From: Lachnospiraceae bacterium
GTDB taxonomy: Bacteria > Bacillota > Clostridia > Lachnospirales > Lachnospiraceae
Length of the DNA: 64,000 bases
Assembly: GCA_900772845.1 (NCBI GenBank)
Contig: CAAGSD010000061.1
Coordinates: forward strand, 1-64,000
Direction: 5' to 3'
The notes below the pieces were generated by a model. The model searched no databases, had not been told where the DNA came from, and was given only the letters and a program-made list of their open reading frames with translations. Within the stretch, counting starts at the first letter, position 1. Each line of letters opens with the position of its first letter. This document shows positions 51,628 through 60,923 of the stretch, piece after piece. Made by a program: the position numbers and the translations under genes.

Positions 51628-52538
51628 TGGACGGCATCATCAATGTATACAAGGAAGCAGGATTTACCTCCCATGATGTGGTAGCCAAGCTTCGCGGGAT
51701 CTGCCGGCAGAAAAAGATAGGGCACACAGGTACACTGGATCCACAGGCTACCGGTGTGCTCCCTGTATGTCTGGGAAGTGCTACCAGAGCATGTGAAATG
51801 CTTACTGACAGGAGCAAGGAATATGTGGCGGAACTTCTGCTGGGACAGATCACAGATACCCAGGATACCACGGGAAACGTTCTGGAAGAGCGGGAAGTGG
51901 CGGTGGATGAGGCACAGGTACGAGAAGTGATAGGTGGTTTTGTCGGCGGCTATGACCAGATCCCGCCCATGTATTCTGCACTGAAGGTCAACGGGAAAAA
52001 GCTCTATGAGCTGGCCAGGGCAGGTAAGGAAGTGGAACGGCAGGCAAGGCATGTGGATCTGCCTGTTATCGAGATTCTGGAAATAAAGCTTCCCGTGGTA
52101 AAATTCCGTGTGGAATGCTCCAAGGGGACCTATATCCGCAGTCTTTGTGCCGATATTGGAGAAAAGCTTGGCTGCGGTGGCACTATGCAGAGTCTCGTCC
52201 GCACCAGGGTCGGAGAATTCCGGTTAGAGGATGCCCTGACTCTTGCACAGCTGCAGGAACTCCGGGATACGGACAGATTAGATGAGGCACTGCTTCCCAC
52301 GGACCGCATTTTTGCGGATTTTAATGCAGTACATGTAGAGGAAAAATGGCGGAAATTGATCGATAACGGGAACGCTTTTTATCCGGGACAGACCATGGAG
52401 CAGACTACTTATCCTGCGGGAGAGTGGGTGCGTGTCTATAGAGAGGATGACAGCTTTGTGGGCATTTATGCGTATGACGAATTGAAGGAATGGTACAAGC
52501 CCGTGAAAATATTTCCGGGTACAGCGTCCAAAAGTTAA
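51627..52538 (+). CDS. truB: tRNA pseudouridine-55 synthase
   Basis: 303 aa. It converts U55 of the T loop to pseudouridine. GIINVYKEAGFTSHDVV at the start, KKIGHTGTLDPQATGVLPVCLG with the catalytic aspartate (about D40), a YSALKVNGKKLYELAR loop and CSKGTYIRSLCADIG. The C-terminal PUA-like part is short. Starts on the stop of nrnA (TAATG). Confidence 0.97.
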   Translation: MDGIINVYKEAGFTSHDVVAKLRGICRQKKIGHTGTLDPQATGVLPVCLGSATRACEMLTDRSKEYVAELLLGQITDTQDTTGNVLEEREVAVDEAQVREVIGGFVGGYDQIPPMYSALKVNGKKLYELARAGKEVERQARHVDLPVIEILEIKLPVVKFRVECSKGTYIRSLCADIGEKLGCGGTMQSLVRTRVGEFRLEDALTLAQLQELRDTDRLDEALLPTDRIFADFNAVHVEEKWRKLIDNGNAFYPGQTMEQTTYPAGEWVRVYREDDSFVGIYAYDELKEWYKPVKIFPGTASKS

Positions 52539-52540
52539 CC

Positions 52541-52579
52541 GGTACAATACTTTCTGAAGTATCAGACTAACGTTGTACC
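52541..52579 (+). other. Double hairpin between truB and ribF
   Basis: GGTACAA (52541-52547) pairs with TTGTACC (52573-52579) and encloses ATACTT-TCTG-AAGTAT. No T-run; perhaps an mRNA stability or processing element. Confidence 0.45.
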
Positions 52580-52605
52580 CGTAATACAGAAAGCAGGAAA
52601 TAGAC

Positions 52606-53517
52606 TTGGAAATCATTGCAGGAACAACAGACTTTTATCTGGAAAAAGATACAGCGGCAGCCATCGGCAAATTTGACGGGGTGCATCTGGGACACAGAAG
52701 ACTTTTAGAGGAGATTCTGGACCGGAAAAAAAATGGACTGGCGGCATGCGTGTTTACTTTTGATCCAACACCGGCAGTATTGTTTGGCCTGTCCGATGGC
52801 AAGGAACTCACCACCAGAGAAGAAAAAAGACGCCTGTTCGAACGGCTGGGCATCGACATCCTGATCGAATTTCCCCTGACGAAGGAGACAGCGGCCATAG
52901 AGCCGGAGCGTTTTGTGACAGAGATTCTGGCAAAGCAGATGAATACCCGTTTTGTGGCAGCTGGTGAGGATCTGTCCTTTGGCAGGAACGGTGCGGGCAA
53001 TGCTGAACTTCTGGAGAAAATGGCACCGCAGCTGGGATTCTGTGTCAAGACTATAGAGAAGATCGAAGTAGATGGCATTGAGGTCAGCTCCACTTACATC
53101 CGCAAGCTGGTGGAAGAGGGGCGGATGGAAGAGGCGGAAAAAATGCTGGGAATGCCCTATACATTAGTGGGAACGGTGGAGCACGGCAATCATATCGGCC
53201 ATACCCTGGGATTCCCCACGGTAAATCTCCTGCCTCCCGCAGGGAAGCTTCTGCCGCCCAACGGGGTCTACTATGCGGCGGTGCGCTACAATGGGAAGAT
53301 CTACAAAGCCATCAGTAATGTGGGAACCAAACCCACGGTATCTTCCGAGAAAGTGATGGGTGTGGAATCCTATCTGTATGATTTTGACCAGGATATCTAC
53401 GGACAAGAGATTGAGGTGGCGTTAAAGAGTTTCCGGCGCCCGGAACGCAGATTTGCTTCACTGGAAGAATTGAAGCGCCAGCTGGACAGGGATATTGCAG
53501 ATGGTCGAAATGCGTAA
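52606..53517 (+). CDS. ribF: Bifunctional riboflavin kinase/FAD synthetase
   Basis: 303 aa; makes FMN and FAD from riboflavin. N-terminal FAD synthetase domain with AAIGKFDGVHLGHRRLL (nucleotidyltransferase HxGH) and FTFDPTPA; C-terminal kinase domain with GHTLGFPTVNLLPPAGKLLPPNGVYY. TTG start after AGCAGGAAATAGAC; no in-frame ATG nearby. Last gene of the rimP operon, a usual neighbour of truB. Confidence 0.95.
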   Translation: MEIIAGTTDFYLEKDTAAAIGKFDGVHLGHRRLLEEILDRKKNGLAACVFTFDPTPAVLFGLSDGKELTTREEKRRLFERLGIDILIEFPLTKETAAIEPERFVTEILAKQMNTRFVAAGEDLSFGRNGAGNAELLEKMAPQLGFCVKTIEKIEVDGIEVSSTYIRKLVEEGRMEEAEKMLGMPYTLVGTVEHGNHIGHTLGFPTVNLLPPAGKLLPPNGVYYAAVRYNGKIYKAISNVGTKPTVSSEKVMGVESYLYDFDQDIYGQEIEVALKSFRRPERRFASLEELKRQLDRDIADGRNA

Positions 53518-53597
53518 GAAATGATTTTGTGTTTTACAAAAACAGCGAAAAAGCGTAAAATTTTGTAAAGAAAAGTAAAAGAAAAGTAAAATTTACA

Positions 53598-53626
53598 TTG
53601 CAAGTTTTAACTCTATCTCGTACAAT
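53598..53626 (+). promoter_or_regulatory. Promoter of the Na/Pi cotransporter gene
   Basis: TTGCAA (53598-53603), 17 nt, TACAAT (53621-53626), in an AT-rich gap with several AAAGTAAAA repeats upstream. The leader is about 105 nt. I did not see a clear PhoB box. Confidence 0.65.
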
Positions 53627-53736
53627 ATATTTTGGATTGTTTCTATAAGAATGTTTTAAGAGTGTTTTATAAGAAAAATTGAGTATGATTGCTTTGATTT
53701 TTACGAAGAGAAGCAAGAGAGATTGAGGGATTAAAA

Positions 53737-55389
53737 ATGAGCTTTGGAACAATATTGACAATGGCTGGAGGTCTGGGACTGTTTTTATTCGGAATGGAAC
53801 TGATGAGTGATTCCATCGAGAAAGTAGCAGGTGCCAGACTTCGTCGTATTCTGGAAATCTTCACCACCAACCGTTTCATGGGTATGATCGTCGGTATTAT
53901 CTTTACTGGTATCATCCAGTCTTCTTCTGCATGTACGGTCATGGTCGTCAGCTTTGTAAACTCCGGTCTGATGAACCTGTATCAGGCGGCCGGGGTTATT
54001 CTGGGTGCCAACATCGGTACCACCATCACTTCACAGCTGGTATCTTTTAATTTATCGAAAATAGCACCGCTGATTCTATTAGTAGGCGTGGTTGTGATGA
54101 TGTTCACGAAAAAGGAAAAAGTCCGCAAAGTGGCGGAAGTGGTTGTAGGATTCGGTATTCTGTTCGTGGGTCTGAGCACCATGTCCCAGGCCATGGCGAA
54201 CATGAAGAATGAGCCGCAGGTGGTAAATCTGCTGATGTCTTTGAAGAATCCGTTCTTAGCCACACTGATGGGATTTGCCCTGACAGCCATTATCCAGAGC
54301 TCTTCTGTAACGGTCAGTATCGTATTGCTGCTGGCCAATCAGGATCTGCTGCCGCTGCCTATTACACTGTATATTATCCTGGGATGTAACATCGGTGCCT
54401 GCGCTACCGCAATGTTAGCTTCCATGACCGGTAAAAAGGATGCGAAGAGAGCAGCACTGATCCATCTGCTGTTCAATATCATCGGTACAGTGATCATCTA
54501 TATTGCCCTGTTTGTGGCAGGAGACCAGATTGTGGAACTGATCAAGTCCATCTCTGCGGACAATGGCCGATTCGTAGCAAATGCACATACGCTGATCAAG
54601 ATTGCACAGGTAATCATGCTGTTCCCGTTCACCGGCTGGCTGGTCAAGATGACTTATCTGATCGTACCCGGCGAGGATCAGAAGGTGGGTTACAGAGAGA
54701 GCTATCAGCTGAAATATATTGGAGACAAAGTGGTGTTCAATCCCGCCACAGCAGTGGTAGAAGTAATCAAGGAGTTGGAGCGTATGGCCTCTCTGGCAGA
54801 GGAAAATCTGAACCGTGCCATGAATGCCCTGATCACGTTGGATGAAGAGGACATCGAAGAAGTCTACGAGGTAGAGAAAAATATCAACTTCCTGAATCAT
54901 GCCATCACGGACTATCTGGTGAAGATCAACCAGACCACACTGCCCATCGAGGATTTAAACAGTCTGGGTGCCCTGTTCCATGTGGTGAACGATATCGAGC
55001 GTATCGGTGATCATGCGGAGAACGTGGCGGATGCCGCCAGACAGCGTAAGGAAGAAGGCGTCTCCATCAGTAAGGAAGCCCAGAAGGAACTGGGAGACAT
55101 GCTGGAGATGGTCAATAAGATCATCCGCTATGCGGTGGAAATGTTCGCCAGAAGTGATGAATCCCATATGCAGGAGATCGTGACCCTGGAGGATCAGGTA
55201 GACGAGAAGGAGAGAGAGCTTCAGAAGAAGCATGTCGAACGTCTGACTAAGGGAGAGTGTTCTCCCGAAGCCGGCATGATCTTCTCGGATATCGTATCCG
55301 GACTGGAAAGAGTAGCAGACCACGCCACCAATATTGCGTTTGCCATTACTACTGAGGAAGATGCAGAAGATGGCGATACCAAAAGGTAA
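53737..55389 (+). CDS. Na/Pi cotransporter family protein with PhoU-like domain
   Basis: 550 aa. About eight membrane helices (1-315) hold the two Na/Pi repeats, each with the hallmark QSSS (IIQSSSACTVMVVSF at about 65, IIQSSSVTVSIVLLL at about 185). Residues 335-550 are a cytoplasmic PhoU-type helical bundle (MASLAEENLNRAMNAL, IERIGDHAENVADAARQRKE). Probably imports phosphate with sodium, possibly tuned by the PhoU part; other anions cannot be excluded. Confidence 0.93.
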   Translation: MSFGTILTMAGGLGLFLFGMELMSDSIEKVAGARLRRILEIFTTNRFMGMIVGIIFTGIIQSSSACTVMVVSFVNSGLMNLYQAAGVILGANIGTTITSQLVSFNLSKIAPLILLVGVVVMMFTKKEKVRKVAEVVVGFGILFVGLSTMSQAMANMKNEPQVVNLLMSLKNPFLATLMGFALTAIIQSSSVTVSIVLLLANQDLLPLPITLYIILGCNIGACATAMLASMTGKKDAKRAALIHLLFNIIGTVIIYIALFVAGDQIVELIKSISADNGRFVANAHTLIKIAQVIMLFPFTGWLVKMTYLIVPGEDQKVGYRESYQLKYIGDKVVFNPATAVVEVIKELERMASLAEENLNRAMNALITLDEEDIEEVYEVEKNINFLNHAITDYLVKINQTTLPIEDLNSLGALFHVVNDIERIGDHAENVADAARQRKEEGVSISKEAQKELGDMLEMVNKIIRYAVEMFARSDESHMQEIVTLEDQVDEKERELQKKHVERLTKGECSPEAGMIFSDIVSGLERVADHATNIAFAITTEEDAEDGDTKR

Positions 55390-55520
55390 TAAATGTGGAG
55401 CAAAGGTCGCTCCAGAAGATTGGTTTGTATTAAAAACGCTATTTTTTGCTAAAAAAATACAAAAACAGGTGATTTTTGCCTTTTATAAGAGCTCATTTTC
55501 GCTAAAATGGGAAAAATAAT

Positions 55521-55569
55521 AAAATCCGTACAAAAAATGTTTGATTTAGCAGTTTTTTGTACGGATTTT
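55521..55569. terminator. Bidirectional terminator between the Na/Pi gene and thiT
   Basis: A perfect 17-bp stem (55521-55537 with 55553-55569; core ATCCGTACAAAAAA), with A and T runs on both sides, separates two convergent genes. Confidence 0.85.
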
Positions 55570-55635
55570 GCTATTTTGATGCGATTTGCACCAAAGCAAT
55601 AGAAATGTGCTGCAATGAGCCGCAGCACTCTCAAA

Positions 55636-56355
55636 TTAGTCATTCAATGCCATATCTTTCAGCTTTGCAAACAGATTTTGAACCGGTCTGGCACTTAAGA
55701 TCAGCAGAGTAATGGCAGCTTCGGAAAAGATGTAAATAGCATTATATGCCAGAGAGTAGGGCAGGGGATCCCAGCCTTCCCAGGCATAGGCACCGAAGAA
55801 GATCCATCCGGAGATCACAGCAAAGACATATCTTCCGACTACGCCCGTGATATATCCTTTGATCAGGCCGAACTTTGCATTGGAGAAAAATCCGGACAGT
55901 CCCAGAGCACCGAATGCCAGAATATAATCTACAATTAACTGCATGGGATATAACACATAGGGATCAATAAGAAGCTGCAGGATACCGTAAGCGACTCCGG
56001 CAGCAATGCCGGCACCGAGTCCGAACCAGTAACCGGGCAGGCAGATCACCAGCATGGACAGCAGGGTGATGGAACCACCGGTAGGAAAATGGAACAGTTT
56101 GATATTGGACAGGACAGTTCCCAGCGCCATAGCCATGGCACAGAATGCCAGCTGCTTTACCGTCAGCTTGTTACGGCTCATTTTGGCATCACTGCCGGAA
56201 GCTGTGGAAGCTGCGCTTTTTTTCATCTGCATACGTGCAAAAAAGACAGCGGCAGCCAGCAGGGCGATCAGAACAACGACCAGCAGGACATTACCCAGGG
56301 TGGTGGGGACATAAGTGGTTTCGCCCCAATCATTGACAACAACATTGTACAACAT
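55636..56355 (-). CDS. thiT: Energy-coupled thiamine transporter substrate-binding subunit
   Basis: 239 aa S-component of an ECF importer. After an N-terminal extension with its own membrane helix (LGNVLLVVVLIALLAAAVFFAR, about 20-42) comes the ThiT core of six helices: TVKQLAFCAMAMALGTVLSNIKLF, PTGGSITLLSMLVICLPGYWFG, GVAYGILQLLIDPY and SGWIFFGAYAWEGWDPLPYSLAYNAIYI, the thiamine-binding loop with Tyr/Trp. The extension is longer than in typical ThiT (about 190 aa). Controlled by the TPP riboswitch upstream. Confidence 0.92.
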   Translation of the reverse strand: MLYNVVVNDWGETTYVPTTLGNVLLVVVLIALLAAAVFFARMQMKKSAASTASGSDAKMSRNKLTVKQLAFCAMAMALGTVLSNIKLFHFPTGGSITLLSMLVICLPGYWFGLGAGIAAGVAYGILQLLIDPYVLYPMQLIVDYILAFGALGLSGFFSNAKFGLIKGYITGVVGRYVFAVISGWIFFGAYAWEGWDPLPYSLAYNAIYIFSEAAITLLILSARPVQNLFAKLKDMALND

Positions 56356-56357
56356 AA

Positions 56358-56388
56358 AAAATCCTCCTTCGTATGCGCGAGGAGGGAC
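56358..56388 (-). terminator. Expression platform of the thiT riboswitch
   Basis: On the minus strand CCTCC pairs with GGAGG (plus positions 381-385 and 363-367 of the same block), followed by A and T6 and then the ATG at 56355. The 3' arm is also the thiT ribosome site, so the hairpin can end transcription and hide the start signal. Confidence 0.7.
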
Positions 56389-56459
56389 AACATCGTGTTC
56401 ATATCATAACGAAGGTCAGAAGTCTCTGGACCGATCGTGTCATATGGTATGAACTGTGT

Positions 56460-56552
56460 GCTTCCTTACGCCGGTATTACCCGGTTCAAGTAGTGAGGGT
56501 TAGAAGTAAAGTGCGGTGACGATACTTCAGTCTCAGCGATGTGCTCCCCTAG
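56460..56552 (-). ncRNA. TPP riboswitch (THI box)
   Basis: Minus strand shows the conserved parts in order: GGGGAGC near 56548, GCTGAGA (about 56530), ACCC and CTTGAACCGGGTAATACCGG and a closing GTAAGGAAG at about 56461. With TPP bound it should switch off thiT, and the platform hairpin at 56358-56388 fits that. Confidence 0.95.
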
Positions 56553-56622
56553 CGGATTATAATATTTACCTGTTTACTATAGTGCTTTCCGGCAGTGCTG
56601 TCAAGGTCTGGTTTACGGAGCC

Positions 56623-57414
56623 TTACAGAGTCTTGAGAATCTGTAGCACACCATTTTCCCAATAGGGAGGACAGGTGGCTTTCGCTGCGGCAATGACTTC
56701 CGGGCGTGCATTGGACACGGCGTAGCTCATTCCAGCACTTTCCAGCATTTCAACATCATTCAGATTATCTCCGAAAGTACAGGTCTCGTCCGGAGCAATT
56801 CCAAGATATTCCTGTAGAAAACGGATAGCGGTTCCCTTGTTGACACCGAGAGGATTACAATCCATCCACTCTTTTCCAGCAGAAGCAATTTTGGCCCTGG
56901 ATTGCCAGAGCGGCGTAAAGACAGGAGCGCACATGGCCTCGCAGGCGTGAGGGTGGTATACGGTGAATTTGATGATATTGTGCACCGGCGTTTTTAACAG
57001 ATCTGCGGCTTCACGAATGTCATAGCCATAGGAATCAGTCAGCCATCGGAACATCCGGCTTCCGGCATCCTCTGCCAGACAATAATCCGGTGTGGCAATA
57101 AAATAATCACAGTCCGGCAGTTCATTGCGGACAGTTTCGCACATGCCGTGCCAGACTTCTTCCGGCAGCGTGTGAACCTTCAAAATTTCACGGGGCGTAC
57201 GGACGACAGTGCCGCCGTCGGTGACATACAGAAGTTTGTCCTGGACAGGAGCGAAAAGCTTTCGCTCGCTGATAAACTGCCTGCCAGAGCAGGCAACGAA
57301 AATAACACCTTTTGCCGTCAGTTTTTCAATGACTGTCATGTATTCCGGATCAATCATCAGGGTACCGTCTTTTAGGAGCGTCCCATCGATATCGGTTGCG
57401 ATAAGTTTAATCAT
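56623..57414 (-). CDS. HAD-superfamily hydrolase, Cof type (IIB)
   Basis: 263 aa sugar-phosphate or nucleotide phosphatase. Motif I DIDGTLLKDG (catalytic Asp at 8 and 10), motif II ACSGRQF, the C2B cap domain in the middle, motif III lysine region (GVNKGTAIRFLQEYLG) and motif IV TFGDNLNDVEMLE. Substrate unknown. CAGGAGGCATT precedes ATG 57414. Divergent from the fusion GTPase gene. Confidence 0.93.
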   Translation of the reverse strand: MIKLIATDIDGTLLKDGTLMIDPEYMTVIEKLTAKGVIFVACSGRQFISERKLFAPVQDKLLYVTDGGTVVRTPREILKVHTLPEEVWHGMCETVRNELPDCDYFIATPDYCLAEDAGSRMFRWLTDSYGYDIREAADLLKTPVHNIIKFTVYHPHACEAMCAPVFTPLWQSRAKIASAGKEWMDCNPLGVNKGTAIRFLQEYLGIAPDETCTFGDNLNDVEMLESAGMSYAVSNARPEVIAAAKATCPPYWENGVLQILKTL

Positions 57415-57562
57415 AATGCCTCCTGAAAATTGTTTTTCATGTCATAATTATAATTCATATAGAATCCCAATTGCAATCCATAAACAGCAACAGCTGAAAT
57501 GAAAACAGTTGGAAAATACCTGAAAATATAGTATCGTATATAGTATTGGAAGGATATGTGGA

Positions 57563-57589
57563 CCTGTATCTCTGAGGGAGAGGTACAGG
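57563..57589 (+). other. Leader hairpin before the TetM-like fusion gene
   Basis: CCTGTATCTCT (57563-57573) pairs with AGAGGTACAGG (57579-57589) with one G-T pair; loop GAGGG. It ends 24 nt before the ATG. Leaders of ribosome-protection genes are often attenuators, but no T-run is present here. Confidence 0.45.
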
Positions 57590-57613
57590 GCATTGGGAAA
57601 GGTAAGATTTTAG

Positions 57614-60337
57614 ATGAAAAAGATCATAGTGGGCATTCTTGCGCATGTAGATGCCGGGAAGACGACCCTGGCGGAAAGTCTTTTATATACGTGTGGAGTG
57701 ATCCGTAAAACGGGCCGGGTGGATCATGGAGATGCTTTTCTGGATAACGGAGAGATGGAGCGGAAAAGAGGCATCACGATTTTTTCCAAACAGGCAAGGA
57801 TCCATTGGAATGATGTGGACATTACGTTATTGGATACCCCGGGACATGTGGATTTTTCCGCAGAAATGGAACGGACGCTGCAGGTGCTGGATGCGGCAAT
57901 TCTGGTGATCGACGGAAGCGATGGCGTGCAGGGGGATGTGTATACCCTGTGGAGACTATTGAAAAGATACGAGGTGCCGGTCTTCCTGTTTGTAAATAAA
58001 ATGGATCAGCCGGGAACAAATCGCGAGGCATTGCTTGCGGAGCTGCAAAAGAAGTTGGACAGCAATATTGTGGATATAGAATGTGTGGCAGAAATATTCA
58101 GTGGAATAAGGCAGCCGGATGAGACAGAGGATGATTCAGGGGCAGCTATGGCAGAGCAGGAACTGGAACATGCCGCCATGTGCAGCGAAGCTTTGATGGA
58201 AGAGTATCTGGATACAGGAAAGCTGTGTATGGAAAGTCTGGCAGATGCTGTGGCGGAGCGAAAAATGTTCCCCTGCTTTTTCGGATCTGCGTTAAAACAA
58301 CAGGGAGTCCGGGCACTTTTAAACGGTCTGGAGATGCTCATGCCGGAACCGGAGTATCCGCAAGAGTTCGGGGCAAGAGTATATAAGATCGGCAGAGATG
58401 CATCAGGGAATCGTCTGACGTATCTGAAGGTTACCGGCGGAAGCCTGCGGGTCAAGATGTTGGTCGGAAACGATCAAAGCGCTGCCGGGGAAGAGCACTG
58501 GGAGGAAAAAGCGGACCAGCTGCGCCTGTACAACGGCGGTAATTATGAGACCACGGACGTCGTGGAAGCAGGAGAAGTCTGTGCAGTTACCGGCCTGACA
58601 AAGACTTTTGCAGGACAGGGACTGGGATTTGAAAGCGAAAATTCCACACCGGTCCTGGAACCGGTGCTGACATACCGCCTGCTGCTGCCACCGGAGACGG
58701 ATCCGGTGGCAGCATTGGGGAAGATCCGACAGCTGGAAGAGGAAGAACCACAGCTGCATGTGCTGTGGCAGGAGGAAAACAGAGAGATCCACATGCAGGT
58801 CATGGGGCAGGTGCAGATGGAGATCCTGAAAAACATTTTGCTGGAACGGTTCGGGCTGGAAGTGGAATTTGACGCAGGAAGCATTGTGTACAAGGAAACG
58901 CTGGCGGAACCGGTGGAAGGAATCGGACATTTTGAACCCCTGCGGCATTATGCGGAAGTACATTTGCTGTTAGAGCCGGGGGAGAGAGGCAGCGGACTGC
59001 AATTTGCTTCCCTGTGCAGTGAGGACATGTTGGATCGCAACTGGCAGAGGCTGATCCTGACACATTTGGAAGAAAAACGCCATGTGGGTGTGCTGACGGG
59101 CTCGGAACTTACGGACCTGAGAATTTTGCTGATCGCAGGAAAAGCACATACGAAACATACGGAGGGCGGCGATTTCCGGCAGGCAACGTATCGTGCCGTC
59201 CGCCAGGGAATGCGCAGCGGAAAAAGTATCCTGCTGGAGCCGTGGTTTTCTTTTCAACTGGAGGTGCCTACGGGGAATCTGGGCAGGGCTATGTCAGATA
59301 TCACGAGGATGAACGGAACCTTTGAACCGCCGGTGACGGAGGGCGAAAACAGCGTACTGACAGGGACGGTGCCGGTGGCATCCATGGGAGATTACGGCAA
59401 AGAGGTGGCTGCCTATACGAAGGGACATGGCCGCCTGTCCTGTGTCCTGAAGGGATATGAACCCTGCCATAACACGGAAGAGGTACTGGAAGCCATGGGA
59501 TATGATCCGGAAGCGGACACGGCGAATCCTACAGGATCAGTATTTTGTGCCCATGGAGCAGGTTTCCTGGTACCTTGGGATCAGGTACCGAAATATGCAC
59601 ATGTGGATAGTGGCTGGGTTCCGGAGAGTGTGGAAACGGCAGAAGGGCATGCAGAAAAGGAGCAGACAGAAAGCTTCCGCACTGCGGACAGCAGGCCGGA
59701 TGGCAGCTACCGTCAGACCGGCGGGGCTGTGGAACGGGTGATTTCACAGGAGGAAATTGAAGAGATCTTTCGTCAGACTTATGGGAAAAAAGCGGAAGAT
59801 CCCCATCGATTTCGGAGATACCATACTTCATCCGGAAACCGCAGCCGCTACAGCGGCAGTGCAACAGGGACGGATGCCGGTGTTTATAAGAAACCGGTTC
59901 CGACAGAAAAACAGGAAGAGTATCTGCTGGTGGACGGCTATAACATCATTTTTGCCTGGCCGGAGCTGCGGGAACTGGCACAGATCAATCTGGACAGTGC
60001 CAGAGACAAATTGATGGATATTATGTGTAATTATCAGGGGTATCAGGGATGCCGGCTGATTTTGGTCTATGATGCATATAAGGTAAAAGGAAATCCGGGA
60101 TCCGTAATGAAGTATCATAATATAGAGGTGGTCTATACCAGGGAAGCGGAAACGGCGGATCAGTATATTGAACGGACTACGCACGAATTGGGGGCAAAAC
60201 CTCAGAAATACCGGGTGACGGTGGCTACTTCCGATGCACTGGAACAGATGATCATCTGGGGCAACGGTGCAGCCAGAATGTCAGCACTTGGATTAAAGGC
60301 CGCAGTGGAGGCAGCAGGCGCAGAATATTTTGATTAA
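57614..60337 (+). CDS. TetM/EF-G-like GTPase fused to a YacP/Rae1-type NYN nuclease domain
   Basis: 907 aa. Residues 1-640 align in plan with ribosome-protection proteins: G1 AHVDAGKT (10-17), a G2-like RGIT, DTPGH (74-78), NKMD (128-131), domains II-III, domain IV and a C-terminal LKGY block (YTKGHGRLSCVLKGYEP), then GSVFCAHGAGFLVPWDQV. A charged linker (about 655-770) leads to a NYN domain: LLVDGYNIIFAWPEL (about 771), LVYDAYKVKG, AETADQYIE and VATSDALEQMIIWG, matching Rae1/YacP with the acidic residues kept. The fusion would bring an mRNA nuclease to the ribosomal A site (inference). Tetracycline resistance is not implied. Confidence 0.9.
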   Translation: MKKIIVGILAHVDAGKTTLAESLLYTCGVIRKTGRVDHGDAFLDNGEMERKRGITIFSKQARIHWNDVDITLLDTPGHVDFSAEMERTLQVLDAAILVIDGSDGVQGDVYTLWRLLKRYEVPVFLFVNKMDQPGTNREALLAELQKKLDSNIVDIECVAEIFSGIRQPDETEDDSGAAMAEQELEHAAMCSEALMEEYLDTGKLCMESLADAVAERKMFPCFFGSALKQQGVRALLNGLEMLMPEPEYPQEFGARVYKIGRDASGNRLTYLKVTGGSLRVKMLVGNDQSAAGEEHWEEKADQLRLYNGGNYETTDVVEAGEVCAVTGLTKTFAGQGLGFESENSTPVLEPVLTYRLLLPPETDPVAALGKIRQLEEEEPQLHVLWQEENREIHMQVMGQVQMEILKNILLERFGLEVEFDAGSIVYKETLAEPVEGIGHFEPLRHYAEVHLLLEPGERGSGLQFASLCSEDMLDRNWQRLILTHLEEKRHVGVLTGSELTDLRILLIAGKAHTKHTEGGDFRQATYRAVRQGMRSGKSILLEPWFSFQLEVPTGNLGRAMSDITRMNGTFEPPVTEGENSVLTGTVPVASMGDYGKEVAAYTKGHGRLSCVLKGYEPCHNTEEVLEAMGYDPEADTANPTGSVFCAHGAGFLVPWDQVPKYAHVDSGWVPESVETAEGHAEKEQTESFRTADSRPDGSYRQTGGAVERVISQEEIEEIFRQTYGKKAEDPHRFRRYHTSSGNRSRYSGSATGTDAGVYKKPVPTEKQEEYLLVDGYNIIFAWPELRELAQINLDSARDKLMDIMCNYQGYQGCRLILVYDAYKVKGNPGSVMKYHNIEVVYTREAETADQYIERTTHELGAKPQKYRVTVATSDALEQMIIWGNGAARMSALGLKAAVEAAGAEYFD

Positions 60338-60437
60338 GGTAGTTTTATTGGACTTAAAAAGAGGTAATCTATATCTGTCGAACGGAGTAAGAGGGCATGA
60401 TCAACAGCCCGGATGAGAGCAGAAAGAGGTATAGATT

Positions 60438-60824
60438 ATGAAAAAACAGGCCATTTTCAATATTATATTTTATATGACTACCGCAATGTTGATTCTGATC
60501 ATTGGAATGTGTGTGGGCGGAACAGTGAAGAGTGGAGGCTGTAATGAGACACAGCGGATCGAGAACCGGGTACAGGAACAGCAGCTGCTCACACAGATGC
60601 GGCAATATCTGAATGAAAACGGTTATCGCAACAGCGGTGTGACTTTGACGTATGTGACGGATGAAGACGGCAGCTGCGATTATACTTTTACGATTCACCA
60701 CAAAAAAATTGATGCAATGAGCGAAGAGGAAAGAGAAAACTTTACCATGGAACTGTTGCAGGTATGCAGACCGGATGGAGAAGGAGCAGTTGCCTGTGAA
60801 TATCTTTTGGCAGACGAATATTAA
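60438..60824 (+). CDS. Small anchored hypothetical protein
   Basis: 128 aa: a membrane helix at 8-30 (NIIFYMTTAMLILIIGMCVGG), then an outer region with MRQYLNENGYRNSGVTLTYVTDEDGSCDYTFTIHHKK. No family recognised. AGAAAGAGGTATAG precedes the ATG. Located 100 nt after the fusion GTPase, so it may be on the same transcript. Confidence 0.65.
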   Translation: MKKQAIFNIIFYMTTAMLILIIGMCVGGTVKSGGCNETQRIENRVQEQQLLTQMRQYLNENGYRNSGVTLTYVTDEDGSCDYTFTIHHKKIDAMSEEERENFTMELLQVCRPDGEGAVACEYLLADEY

Positions 60825-60844
60825 TTTTAAGCCCTAAATTCGAC

Positions 60845-60873
60845 ATGACATTTTAGTGGATAAGGGGTATACT
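60845..60873 (+). promoter_or_regulatory. Promoter of the DUF1653-mutY pair
   Basis: ATGACA (60845-60850), 17 nt, TATACT (60868-60873), about 50 nt before the DUF1653 start. Confidence 0.55.
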
Positions 60874-60923
60874 GATACCACATGCCACAGTGCAGGCGAG
60901 GCCATGGGAAAGGAGAACGGCAG

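Noticed and set aside
57614..59560. An acquired tetracycline-resistance gene (tetM/tetO/tetW)
   Set aside because: The family is right, but the sequence is diverged, carries an NYN fusion and sits among core genes, so resistance cannot be claimed.
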